Below, one piece after another: positions 1-10,836 of a stretch of 41,417 bases of DNA (within the stretch, counting starts at the first letter, position 1; the number at the start of each line of letters is the position of its first letter). The translations under genes and the position numbers were made by a program. The stretch spans positions 1 through 41,417 of the forward strand of contig FLMG01001680.1 of the NCBI GenBank assembly GCA_900088475.1, given 5' to 3'. The notes beneath the pieces are model-generated. The model was given only the letters and a program-made list of their open reading frames with translations. It was not told where the DNA came from and made no database searches. The stretch comes from Hyphochytrium catenoides (lineage: Eukaryota > Sar > Hyphochytriomycetes > Hyphochytriales > Hyphochytriaceae).

Positions 1-152
1 GTTTGCCTTGATACAAGCCGAGAGGTCTCATCCCTGATAGGAAAGCGACAGAGGCCAAAGGATGTCACGCTTAATGGATAGACAGCTTGGATTCGAAAAT
101 TATGCCCACAACCTAAAGAACAGCATTGACCTATGTGTCTCTCTTCTTTCTT

Positions 153-186
<34 letters not shown>

Positions 187-641
187 CTCCCACTTGTCCG
201 AGGACTGCTTCTTCGCAGCTGACCATTGTTCCCTTCCTCATTCTCCCATCTAGTTAGCTAACTGTTTATTCATCGCCAGCCACTGCCGGGCGGCGCGCCT
301 TGACAGAAGCTGCGCTTACCTGTGACCTTTTTCTGTATTTCCACAGCCTTGCGGATGTGGTCCCTTTCTTCCTCTTCCGGCACGTACTGATAGTCTATCC
401 AGCGATAGCCATGACTCGCAATCTCCCAGCCAGCTTCGACCATCGCCTCTGCAGCCCGGGGGTTTCGTTCTAGAGCCATCGCTACAGCATACACTGAGGG
501 AGGAAGACGGAGGCGGAGAGAGGGTTATAAGTATGAGTCCGAGCCAATAGTACGTATGATGGAGACTAGGGATTATACCCGGAAAAGAAGAGTTGCATTA
601 GAAGTTTCTCTGACTTCTCCCTCTTTAGTCTTTCTTCTTCT

Positions 642-695
<54 letters not shown>

Positions 696-1058
696 TCTTT
701 CTCAGTCTTCCTGCGTCTCACCCTTACACTCTGTTGGCTCACCTGTGCAGGGTAGATTTCTCTCCGTGAACATCCGATGCAGTCTCCAAAAGCCAGCTCT
801 GCTGCCATACTCATATATACTTTCCATATTCATATGCCGCACCCCGGGATAAGGAGCTGCACCGACTATCTCGCTGAGAAGATGCTCTGAAGCTTTGTCT
901 CCATGCAGAATGCAATTCTCCCCTCCTTCCTCATAGTTAATGACGAACTGAACGGCAATGTAGGCGCCGCCGGGCCACTGAGGATGAGGAGGATTGGAAG
1001 CATACCCTACGAGGTCACGGGGATAAGCAGAAGAGGAGCCAGCCTTCTCTGATTGCAT
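1..1058 (-). CDS. puuE: PuuE-type allantoinase (polysaccharide deacetylase fold), 5' part
   Basis: This encodes an allantoinase of the PuuE/polysaccharide-deacetylase family, which hydrolyses allantoin to allantoate in purine breakdown. It has three exons in the window: 1058-743, 493-320 and 33-1, the last cut by the window edge. Both introns are GT-AG and phase 1 on both sides. The product shows family signatures: YPRDLVGY near the start, then FVINYEEGGENC, HGD, SEIVGAAPYPG, MESIYEYGSRAGFWRL and GWEIASHGYRWIDYQ. Exon 3 continues in frame with a piece resembling the family's ERPLGWYTGR stretch. The start is the ATG at 1058; the frame is open upstream to 1124 but has only a GTG there. The active-site half beyond exon 3 lies outside the window. 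Both introns hold CT/GA microsatellites. The family call is firm; substrate specificity is inferred from similarity. Confidence 0.88.
138..195. repeat. CT-rich microsatellite in allantoinase intron 2
   Basis: An imperfect (TC)n tract lies inside the intron 34-319. Read on the gene's strand it is a purine (GA) tract. Confidence 0.9.
643..700. repeat. (TC)n microsatellite in allantoinase intron 1
   Basis: A nearly uninterrupted run of TC dinucleotides of about 45 bases is flanked by TTC-rich sequence. It lies within intron 494-742. Confidence 0.95.
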
Positions 1059-2623
1059 AATTTGGCGCTCGTGCTCTCTCCCTGCAACCACTTTCCTGCT
1101 CCCGGCGGCACAGCAGCACGACACAAGAGATTCTCCACCCGTCTAAGCTCTAAGGCCTGTGGTTGGCAGCCCGAACTTTCTTCTCCTGTCCTCTTAACAC
1201 CGATGTAAGTTGACGAATGACAGACACGAGGGGGAGAGAGAGAGCGTCGGTCGCTCGGTGGTTTCTGAGGATTTCTAGGGCTTTCGGAAGCAGAAAGAGG
1301 GACGCAGCTGTTAGGGGGAGGAAGGGTTCGGGAAGGGGAAAGGCAACGGCCTGTCTTTCCTTGTCGCTTCCCATCTCACCGCTCAATGCTTCTGTCTCCT
1401 TATAGACTGTTGCTCTTTCTCGCTCATTAGCCTCTCCCTCTCTCTCTCTTTCTCTCTCTCGCTCTTTCTCTCTCTCTCTTTCTCTCTCTCACTCTTTCAT
1501 GTTTCTGTGCCCCTTCGTTTTCTTCTCTACTTCTATCTGTCTCGCCTCTGTCGCTCTCTGTCTCTCGTGCTCTCTCTGTCTCCCTCTCTGTCTCTCTCTG
1601 TCTCTCCCTCTGTCTCCCTTGGTTATTTATTCCCCACATTGGGCTGCCACAAGCTTGTCAAGACTTGAAAATTTTCCCTTCCTCTCTCTTGGTCCAGTAC
1701 TCCCCTCGGTGTTTTCCCTGAGCTTTGCATTGGATCTTGAAGAAGCTCAAACTTGGCTTTGGAGCTTGCGACAATGCCTCTGGTGACAACTCTTCAGGAA
1801 GACACATCATAAGGCCAGAGGATCCTTCATCAAGGATTCTGAAGCTTTGAGACGCTATGAATGCTTATGATAATAGATGTAACAAGCAAAATCTAGCTCT
1901 GCGGCGATGTTGCGTACATATTAACTCTTAGGGAAAGACGGGGTCAAAAGAAAGAGATGAACGGGGCACAGAGACATAAGAGAGGGAGGAAGGGCTTTCA
2001 TGGCGGACTTCTATGACGTACAGAGGCTTGGTAGATGGAGATGGTCAGGAAAGGTACGAGGTACAAGAAGAGGGAAGGAGACCCTGAGATGAAGCTAAAG
2101 GTTAAGCCCCTGTCCTCTGCTAAAGTTTGGTCGTTTGGGTCTCTTTTTCTTCCTTTCTTAACACTACTCGCACATACAGCAGGCTATACCATCCCTAAGA
2201 TGTGTCTTCTACCATATGATATACTGCTCACACACATCTTCCCAGATAGCCAGGGTCACCTTGTAGATATAAAGACACTCGACCAACTTGAGGCTGCTCC
2301 TTGAGCCACGTGGTACCTCTACCGATTATTAAAGAAGGCCTCTCCACTAGGATCAATGAGGTCCTTGATCTTCTTCCTTCACAATACCTTACATTCTTCT
2401 CTCTCTGCACTAATCCAGATCTATATTCTCCTAAGTGTACAAGCTCTCCAATCCCAACTTCCTTCATGCAAGTCTAGCTGCGGTGTTTGCTAAGAAGTTT
2501 GGAAGTCGTAGAAGAGTGGGGTGGAACTTATCATACATAGAGTAAGGACAGAGTCAGTTGGAAGAGGTATCACGCTCAAGACCAAGGGGAACGTGGGAGA
2601 AGTGGGTCCGCCAGGTCCTGAAG
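1059..2623. other. Intergenic region, allantoinase 5' side to SIN1 3' end
   Basis: No recognisable gene was found. The stretch holds the 5' flank of the allantoinase gene, a CT-rich block (about 1430-1625) and roughly 1 kb of ordinary-looking sequence up to the SIN1 stop codon. Short open frames at 2035-2304 (plus) and 2228-2467 (minus) lack similarity I recognise and lack convincing splice partners. Confidence 0.6.
1430..1625. repeat. CT-rich low-complexity block
   Basis: The block is built of TCTC, TCTT, TCGC and CTGTCTC units over nearly 200 bases. Long open frames on either strand here come from the dinucleotide bias (Ser/Leu on one strand, Arg/Glu on the other) and are not genes. Confidence 0.9.
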
Positions 2624-5600
2624 CTATTTCCCTCCTTGCCGTGCGATTCTCTGTAGATTGTACTTGATCTTTGCCACGATCTCGGCTGAATTGAGAGACA
2701 GTTAGAGGAATCATGGCTAGGACTGTGGACCTCCAGTAAACGTCTCTAGAGTCTTTCCACTTCACCCTCCGTCCATCAGCCTTACCCCACCCTATATGGT
2801 CTACCGCTTTCCCCGCAGTCCCCTGTCTCCTCTCTTTCTCTCCTCAACACGCAGCCCAAGTACGTCGGGAGACACACATTCGCCTGATATCTCTAGCTGT
2901 GGCTGCATTATCTCCCTACCTCGTTCTGATGGCTTTTCTGCCTCATAATCCACAACGGACACATCCGTTGACTCCTTGAAGGTAATCCGAAAACAGCAGC
3001 CCGGTGGGGAGATGGAGTCCAATATTTTTATCTCTACAACGTCCGCAATAAGCCGTTCCGACTACAGAGAGGGGCAAGCATTTAGTTGGCACCGAAGGTA
3101 GCTCAAAAGAGAGAGAGAATAGAAGAAAGAAAGCTAAACAGGCAACGTAACAGGATTTTCTCAGGCCCAGAAAGATGAGGAGACCAGGAGGTAAAGAAGG
3201 ACTGGATGGAGACAGAGGGAAAGTGTTTCCAGATCGGAGCCGGAAAACATAGGATCCATGCCACTAGGAAGTGACAGGAAGGACCTACTCTCTTAACGCC
3301 AGCAATTCTTTTCATCGTTTTGTCGGTGATAGGCCTCTTGCTATAGATTCTGGTGGAGTCGACACCCATAATTCTGCTCTGTCTGATGCCGTATTTATTT
3401 GTCTTGATCACCGTCCACTCCTGGTACCTGAGATCGGCAAAGAAGGGTCAATCAGCACAAGCTCCAATAATCCAGTGACAAATGAAGTAGAGAGGACTTC
3501 CACATGCTGAGGACAGGTACTGAGGGTGGCAAGACGGCCGCCGTCAGTTGCACCTACTAAAACTGAAAAGGCGAAAGTTATAATCGATGTCGCCATCGCA
3601 CACCAAAGATAGACTAGGGCAAAACCTTGAGAAAGGCGCTCAGCCCTTTAGGGAATCAAGACGAAAGGCAAATAGCTGGACTGGGTAGCTAGAGCTAGTA
3701 CCTAGCTCCAGTAACATCATTGAACATAAACTGGTCCACGTCAAATGTTGCCTCAGCTGATGCGGCGTTAGCAGGTTCTGATGCCTGCTTATCTTTGTCT
3801 AACTGTGGGGTGTCCGCATACGTCTCTGCAAAAAAATAAATATGAGATAATGATTGTGGAACGAAGAAACAGCAAATTACGGCTGCAATAGGGAAACGCT
3901 TGATGGCGCCAAAATTCTATGCATAGGCTTGACACCTCCAAGTCTAAGGAGACAAGCAAGGAGGATACGAACAGACAAGGAGCTGGGGAGAAGCTGAATA
4001 AGATAGATATGAGTAAAGGGTCTTTCTAAAGGGAAGTATAACATTGCTGAGGAGGCTCTGGGTACACTTGTCGCTTCAAACTTCCTTACTTGCTGCTAAT
4101 CTTAGTTCTTCCACTCCCAGCTGCATGATGTTCGCATCTAACTCAAGCTCCGCGGATGATCTTTTTAGCCGTTCCTTTAGGCATGGAAAAGGGCAGCAGA
4201 GGATGAAGCGTAAGCAGCGCATACCCATGGAGCCAACTCTCTATCTCTCTTTTGCGCAGCGAATAGAAAGTGGAATAGGTGCCTCTAGAGAAAGAGTGAA
4301 TAGAAAAAGAGTAGGTGTACATCGTTAGGGAGGAACAGCAGATCCTACCTGGTCCTCTTCCGTGAGCCTAAAGACATACTCGTTTGTGTAGGTCCTGAAG
4401 TTCTGTTTCTTTGCCAGTATAGGAAAGAGGTCGTTGCAGGTCATATTTGCATTGACCGGAACCACTGTGTAGTTATCGTTTGGCCTACACAGAATAGGGA
4501 CGGTAAGAGACACGGCACTGCTCCTTCCTGATTGAGGACACCTTGTGAGCGGAATTAGGTTGAAAGTTGACTATGAGCAGGGTGAATAAGAAGCGCTTGG
4601 TAGTCTAGGTGGGATCTGAGATGAATAGGAGGAAAGCTGGAGAAAACTCCATGCCCACATACAGGATAATCTTCAACAAATAAGTCCCGCCGGCTTTATT
4701 GCTGTTCAGCGCGAGATTTCTTGATGAGCGGACTTGAGGCATTGTCTTTTTCTTCTCTTCACTGACTGGTCGCGCTGTACCATGTGCGGGGTTAGAACCT
4801 TGATAGAAGTTGCCAAGGAGAGAGAGTATGAAAGACAGATAATGGTGTGTGAGAGAGGGAGAAGGAAGTGATAGAGCAACAGAAAAGTGAGGGAAACACA
4901 AAACATGAGAGAAAGAGAAGATCGATATCCGCAAGACGGGAAGGCGTAAGGTCTTACCGGTTTCCTTAGGAGGACACATGTCTGGTCTCTCACAGAGGCA
5001 GTATGTATGCCCATCCGCATCTCCAAAGTTCTTGATCTTGCGTTGACGGTCGAGAGCTAAGGCATAGGTGTTATAGGTAAATCAAGGTAGAGCAGGGCAA
5101 CAGGAGATCCAAAACGACTGGAACGACAACGCAGAACAGAGAGGAAGCAGAAGTACCACTAAAAACAATTTGCAAACGGCAGCTGAGGCACGTTGGTCTG
5201 CAAGTAGAGCAAAGATACTACGATTGCATAGTAAAAGCACCTGGGAAGTCATCATCTGGGTAGCCATCTCCTTCGTGTAATCGCAGCTCATAGCACTCAG
5301 GATGGCCGTAGTACAGCACTGGCAGCTTCTTCTCTGCCTTGCGCACTCTAAGAATGGCCTCAATCGCCTCCTCAACCGTAACGATATCATAGACCTGGAA
5401 GACATTGAGGTGACGTTAGGGCATCATAAAGCTGACCGCAAAGACTACTAAGGGACGGCTATCCTTTTCGTCAAAGCAGATAAAGAAATGAAGGATGGGA
5501 CAGAAGCGCTGTGAAAAAAGAGACCACGTATCGCAGCGGGAAAGCTTCAGAATGTCAGATAGCTGCAAGGTGTCAGGAGCTAAGGCCAAGAGAAGAGTGA

Positions 5601-6421
5601 GCCTTACCTCCACACTCATCTTGCTTCTATCAGGAAGATAGATGGTAAGGTTGATCATGGGCATATCGGCATCATGAGCAGTGGGAGCCCCAGGAACCAC
5701 TCTTCCTTTCTTCAAGATTCTTGACAGCTCTCCGATCTGAGATTTTGCTTTTCTCTCTACAGTTTGCTCTTTAGTGAAGGTGAAGTCTGACGGCGTATCC
5801 TGCAAAGGTACGAGCGAGTGTATCAGAAGAAGAAGGCAGAAGGACTAAGGGAGACTCGGCAAAGATGTTTGGCAGTCTTTTTCATAGGGGTAAGGGAGGG
5901 ATAGAGAACAAAGGGTGACCACCTTTCAAAAAGAGTACATTGACAGAGCTGAGGGCTGGAGGAAGACTGCGCTCGGAGTTAGCACCTTACACTTCCCACG
6001 TCATGTCCCTTCCTCTGTAGCTAAAGGCTCTAGCCATACTTTCTGGCTCTATTATTCTACCTGACAGAAGCCCTTGGCCTCTCATCGGGTTGGGTACACT
6101 CACCTTCTTGGTCACTAGGGTCTTGTCAAAGACGACAATCTTGGTTCCTCCTTTGTTCCTCACAGTAGGTTGTGATTCCTGTTGCCGAGCTGCGCCATTC
6201 TCCATGCCATTCGGAAGCTTCTCCACGGGTGGCGGCAGGGGTGCAACAAGGGGGACTGGGTCTTCAACGTTGATGTTCGAGTCATCATCAGGGGGTGAGT
6301 TGTTATACATACGATCAATCTCGGAGTCATGCCGGTCATGGAAACGTGGGCTGCCTCCAGCGCCTCCTGACCGCATGAGGACGATAATGTTCGTCAGCTC
6401 ACTGAGCTCTGAGAACTGCAT
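2624..6421 (-). CDS. SIN1: SIN1/AVO1-type subunit of TOR complex 2
   Basis: This is a complete SIN1 (MAPKAP1/Avo1/RIP3) homologue, the TORC2 subunit that presents AGC-kinase substrates to TOR. Eleven exons join in phase: 6421-6104, 5799-5608, 5394-5241, 5056-4958, 4798-4663, 4484-4349, 4174-4090, 3825-3702, 3427-3289, 3061-2920 and 2685-2624 (TAG stop), giving 528 aa. Residues 1-106 are low complexity. The CRIM domain (about 150-250) shows NLTIYLPDRSKMSVEV, VTVEEAIEAIL, YELRLHEGDGYPDDDFPALD and YCLCERPD. A ubiquitin-like Ras-binding domain (about 293-345) follows. The C-terminal PH domain (about 415-528) starts RYQEWTVIKTNKYGIRQS and ends with the helix AEIVAKIKYNLQRIARQ. Introns are long for the window (159-304 bases). 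The start is the first in-frame ATG of exon 1. The exon model is by hand, but all eleven phases agree. Confidence 0.93.
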
Positions 6422-7354
6422 GATGGGCTGCGATGAGGCAAGTCTCTGTGTTTGCTACTCCTGGTTTCCTGTTAACCTAGTCCACTTCTCGAACTCTTCG
6501 CAACAACTAGCCAAGTGGCAGTCATACTGCATCTACAATCTAAGCTCTTCTCACAAGCTGTAGGCACCTCTCGTCTTTATCTGCTATATTTGAACCGAGT
6601 TGCAACTTGAATGCAACATAAAAAACTCCGCCGACGGTCCTAATAGTGCTCACTTGAATCCTTTGATAGCTCTCAGTCAACGCAATGATTGAGAGACGAT
6701 GGGGATGCGCTACGGCGGCGCGACTTGCATCAGAGGTGTCAGCTTGCCCCCTATCCCTCCGTCACCAAGCAGCGCATCATCTCTCTGTCTTTATTGAAGA
6801 CACGAACCAAGCTGCCGGGAGCTTCATTTTATCGGCATCGCCCGTTCCAGACGCCTTTCTCTCTCTTCCTCAATAGCATCAGAATAGCTCCGGGATTTGG
6901 AATCTTTCAGTACTATAATACACAATACGAGCCGATAGCATTAACGTTGTATGGAATAAGCTGTATGGTTGGGTCAGTTGATAACATCTTGGCAGAGCTT
7001 TGTCCTTCCCAATAGCAGCTGGAGCTTGAGTCAGTCTTTCAGTCTTCATCAGTCCATCAGCATCTTCTCCGCCAGCAGCTCTAAAAAGCAGGAAAAGAGA
7101 ATGGGAGTGCCCGAGTGTTTGATAGACGGCTCTTAGGGCTGGCTTCGGGCTATGAGGCGTTGTTAGTAGCTCTTCTCTTGTCTTTGACCACCCTTTGTTG
7201 ATAATAGTTGATACTCGTTCACGCTCTATGAGCTCCTAAGACTAGTCGGTGGGTGTACGTCAGTTTGGTAGGAGTAGGAGTCTGTGATGGAGCGTGGAAG
7301 GGTGTACGTCAGTTTGGTAGGAGTAGGAGTCTGTGATGGAGCGTGGAAGAGTTG
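6422..7354. other. Intergenic region, SIN1 5' flank and DTW gene 3' flank
   Basis: No gene is supported. The stretch contains the promoter side of SIN1 and the 3' flank of the DTW-domain gene, including a two-copy 49-base tandem repeat close to the latter's stop codon. Open frames on the plus strand at 6685-7015 overlap in two frames and show no domain I recognise. Confidence 0.6.
7251..7348. repeat. Two perfect 49-base direct tandem copies
   Basis: The unit beginning gggtgtacgtcagtttggta occupies 7251-7299 and is repeated without a mismatch at 7300-7348. The array ends six bases before the DTW gene stop codon, so it probably lies in that gene's 3' UTR. A perfect second copy suggests a recent duplication. 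Confidence 0.97.
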
Positions 7355-8586
7355 TCAGGTCTCCGCTGCTGCGTGTTGGCAGTGTCCACAGGTGTTCCTA
7401 ATCGCCCAAGTAGATGGCTGTCTCGCCTCCAACAAATCGTTAATAGGCAGGTGCTCATGATCTAATCTCTTTGCCCCAGCTTGATGCGTGTAGGCATGTG
7501 CCTTGCACTTAACCGCCGATTCCAAAAGATCTCGTACCATTTGGTCCTCTCCTATCTGTTGGAGAAAGAGGAGAAAAGCTGTTGCCGTCATGATCCGCTC
7601 TCCGTCATCAGGCTTCTTCCTAAGTGGTGCAGCAGCATCCGTGGCTCTGCCAGCTGAGGAGATCTTCACTCTCTGCATTGCAGGATTAATTCTTCTGTTT
7701 AGAAGGCGGGCTTGAGGCCAAGTCCCGTCCAACACTATCACCCGAAGTCTTCTCCTGCTGCACTCTAGAGCCACTCCTTGACTCTCAGCATCAGGTTTCT
7801 CCACAGGTGCCTTCCGCTTGTCTCTGAGCTCCTCCTCCGTAAACTTTTTGATGAGCTCTGTGGCATTAACCGCTTCCGCAGCCGGAAAGAGTACGATACA
7901 CATAGGAGAGGATAGTGACTCTTCGCTCTGCGAAGCTTCGCCTCTCTCATCGCAACCGCTGTTCGCTGCTTCAATGCTATGGTGACCGGGCTTCTCTCCA
8001 AAGAGCATCTTCTCTAAGGGTAGATCTCCATATAAGACGATACTGGCTCCAAATAGAGCTCGCAATAGTATACCTGTATTGCTGCCTCTACCTAGTTCTT
8101 TGTGGTGCATGTAGACTATGATGTTCTCTATATAGCGAAAGTGAGAGGAGATAGGTGCGGCAAAAAAGCCCATTGTCGACGGCACTGAGGACGCCACAGA
8201 GGAGACAGGCCTTTCTCGCTCTCCGAGAAGGATAAGCCGTCGGGCTTCACCTAGCACTTCACATATGCAGTAACCACCAAGTAGCCAGCAGTTCTCGCAC
8301 CAGTGGCCGCGAGCTAAACGGTCCCTCCACTCTCGCAACTGCACCTGACACTGTTTATGAATGAATGTAGAGGCGCTTAGTTGGGCGAAAGATAGCAGAA
8401 ATATAAGTTGCACATTTCAAGTGCAAGACGCATGAAGCCCACCTGAAGTGCTAGACGCTGCTCTCCAACAGGCAGTAGTTCAATGCCTTCATGACAGCGC
8501 TTCCTTGGCCGCGGCTGTCTTCCTCTTGGCTTCTCGTCTACCAGCTGAACGGACTCTAGACTACTATTCAATACAGAGAGCTCCAT
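7355..8586 (-). CDS. DTW-domain protein, probable tRNA-uridine aminocarboxypropyltransferase
   Basis: DTW-domain (TapT/DTWD1-2) enzymes add a 3-amino-3-carboxypropyl group from S-adenosylmethionine to tRNA uridine. There are two exons, 8586-8443 and 8350-7355, with a phase-0 intron, giving 379 aa. The Cys motif HWCENCWLLGGYCICEVL, the motif KELGRGSNTGILLRALFG and the signature VIVLDGTWPQARLLNRR (the DTW box, here DGTW) appear in family order. The centre carries a variable acidic insertion. The ATG at 8586 is preceded two codons upstream by an in-frame stop. An alternative model begins at ATG 8774 and splices a GTGAGC donor after SYSICI to an acceptor just inside the present exon 1, also in frame. 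I cannot choose between the two N-termini. The 3' flank has a 49-base tandem duplication. The family is confident; the tRNA target is inferred. Confidence 0.88.
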
Positions 8587-8777
8587 GTCAACTTAGCTAG
8601 GCCCTCATTGCCGAGGCCCCAGAGCGCGGAACGCACTGGAGGCTCACCAATGCAGATAGAGTAAGAAGAAAGATTGAAACGGTGAAGTGACATTGGAACC
8701 TTTTGACTCTTCTGGACGGAAGAGTAAGCATCAAAGAGTGGCTTGGGTTCTTCAAGAGTGATGGGAGGCGGCATCAA

Positions 8778-9468
8778 GAGTCAAGAGCTGGCAGCAGAAC
8801 GATTGTAGTTTCTCGTTAATCTCGGTAAGCGATACTTTCATCATATGTTAAGCCTGTTACAGTGATGTAGACTTCGGTTCCGTGATCTATTCTAGTTAAA
8901 GTTTGGGCGTGGCTCAAAGCAACGCATAGAGCTTATCATCCACATTGTTGAGCTCATGTAGAGATAATGTACCTGACCATCCGCTGCGCCTCGTCTCTCC
9001 TTGAGCATCATTGGGCATACTTAACAGCCGTTCTGGACTGTTCACTTCTGCTCATGTCCTTCAAAAGAAGTTGCTCAGGTTATTAGGAAGTGTACTTCGT
9101 ACTTTAAAGCTCAGCTATTCTTATTATCGCTCTTTGGGTTGTGGGAAGGGGGAAGTAGGAGGAGCAGGAAGTATCTGTGCATACTCATTTATTACCTCGT
9201 CCTGTTATGATGGAGTTGGTTGTGTGCTAGCGAGAAAGGAGAGATGGGCTGAGAAGGTAGAATAAGCAGTGGCAACTAACGCACACTGACACCTCTAGCA
9301 CACTATCATACAGAAAAAGACGGACAGTTCTGGCCACACTACACTGAGAAAGCGCCTCTAGTGGTGGGCTATGCCCATAAATTAGTCTGAGAGGGCCATG
9401 TCTCACCTCCGCTCTTACCAAGAGGAGACGACCCCAGAGTGTATCTTGCAAGTCACTCTGCCTGCCTG
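8778..9468. other. Intergenic region between DTW gene and bZIP gene
   Basis: About 690 bases with no supported gene. It covers the 5' flank of the DTW gene and the 3' flank of the bZIP gene. I see no repeat or RNA gene in it. Confidence 0.6.
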
Positions 9469-10836
9469 CTAATGCGCTTGGGCATTAGGTGGAGGGGTTC
9501 CCAGCGAGAGGCAGAACGCATCGAGATCATCAGGTACGGGCCAACCGAGCTGTGTTAAGGTTGAATACAAGTCCCAGACTTTATCAATCTGGGAGATCAG
9601 GCCATCACCATTAAAGTGGAAAGTGTAAACGGACATTGTCTTGAAGCGCTTCGGTGGATTTGTAGGTAGTAACGGACCGGCGGGCTTGTCATGAACACCC
9701 ATGAGAAAAGCTGTGACTGTTATCCTGTTCTCATGCTGGGCAACTGAATAGTTCTCGTAGTGTAGTTGGCTGAGGACGTGTCTGTGCAGATTGAACATTA
9801 CATCCACAAACTCCTTCACTGTCTTCAGAGGCCGGAAAGCGTCGCAAATGAAAGGAGCATCCGGGACGAACTCCTTTGCCATTTCCCGCCAAGAGACACA
9901 TGCACTCATCTGATCCATGAACATAATCGCTTTCTGGATGTTCTGCTGTGGTAAATCCACGAAAGGAGAAATAGGGGATGAAGGCACTGACGCGAGACGT
10001 TTGTTCTGCTCCTCGAGCTGTCGATTCTTCTCCTCGATCATCTTCACTTTTTCCAGATCTACCGCTCGTTTGGCAAGAAGCTCCTCATACTTCCTTTGCT
10101 CTTGTGTCAATCTATCCACAGCACTTTGTAGCTGCTCAAGGTACAAACGCTTTCGCATTCTGGACTTCCTTGCATGCTCTCGATTTCGCTGCCGAATTGC
10201 CTCTGCCTTGTTATTGCTGCCATCGTCTAGATCAAACATCTGTCCCAGGTCCAGTCCACCTCTAATCGCCGCAGAGTTTCTTAAGGTCAGGTTGACCTTG
10301 TGTTCCGCCGACTTTGACGAGCTGGAGATCTCGCCCACATCTTCCATCATAACGTTTCCACCCGAATTATTCGAGTCCGTTGGGGATACATATCCAGCTT
10401 CCCCTTCCACGCCGGCGCCAATCCCCGGCGCCAACAGAGTAAAATCTGGGAAGTTGAATCCTGCAAGCTGCTGGTTGATAATGACGGGGTCTGTTGGTGC
10501 CATTAGCAAGCTCTGCATAGGGTCCTGACTTGCGACGGCTGACATCTGTCCGAAGCTGTCCATAGAGTGAGACGCTGTCGCCGCCGCAAGATGTTGGTGC
10601 TGCTGCAAGCCAAGACCTTGTGATGATCCTAATAAAATATCAATGTTTTCCAGATAGGGTTGCGTGGCAGTTGCTGCATTGCTCTGTGAATTTGGAAAAA
10701 GAGCGCTCAACGCCGCTCCGCCCCTAGCTTGAGCGACACTTTCAGCCTTCATGTGCTGTCTACCATTCGGATGGTAGAGCCCAGCCATACGGTTTAGATC
10801 ATCCTGAGAGATCATCCCGACCTGTCCGGCATTCAT
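9469..10836 (-). CDS. bZIP transcription factor with C-terminal NTF2/SnoaL-like domain
   Basis: A single uninterrupted exon encodes 455 aa. Residues 1-205 are Gln/Ala/Ser-rich, as in activation regions. A canonical bZIP basic region follows (about 210-230: RQRNREHARKSRMRKR, with the N-x7-R spacing) and a coiled coil to about 282. After a Ser/Pro linker, residues 305-435 look like an NTF2/SnoaL-type alpha+beta domain: SWREMAKEFVPDAPFICDAF, HENRITVTAFLMGVHD, FHFNGDGLISQIDKVWDLYS and LTQLGWPVPDD, which match the usual pattern ending in I-x-x-x-W-D-x-x-x-x-x-x-Q-L-G. It should act in the nucleus as a dimeric DNA-binding regulator; the C-terminal domain may bind a small ligand or mediate dimerisation (inference). 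The start is ATG 10836 with no upstream intron apparent. It is the only long intronless gene in this part of the window. Confidence 0.92.
   Translation of the reverse strand: MNAGQVGMISQDDLNRMAGLYHPNGRQHMKAESVAQARGGAALSALFPNSQSNAATATQPYLENIDILLGSSQGLGLQQHQHLAAATASHSMDSFGQMSAVASQDPMQSLLMAPTDPVIINQQLAGFNFPDFTLLAPGIGAGVEGEAGYVSPTDSNNSGGNVMMEDVGEISSSSKSAEHKVNLTLRNSAAIRGGLDLGQMFDLDDGSNNKAEAIRQRNREHARKSRMRKRLYLEQLQSAVDRLTQEQRKYEELLAKRAVDLEKVKMIEEKNRQLEEQNKRLASVPSSPISPFVDLPQQNIQKAIMFMDQMSACVSWREMAKEFVPDAPFICDAFRPLKTVKEFVDVMFNLHRHVLSQLHYENYSVAQHENRITVTAFLMGVHDKPAGPLLPTNPPKRFKTMSVYTFHFNGDGLISQIDKVWDLYSTLTQLGWPVPDDLDAFCLSLGTPPPNAQAH

Noticed and set aside
556-852. Overlapping open frames on both strands
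   Set aside because: They lie in the first intron of the allantoinase gene and are produced by its (TC)n tract.
1427-1639. Arg/Glu-rich open frame on the minus strand
   Set aside because: It is the translation of a CT/GA microsatellite; no start context, splice sites or domain.
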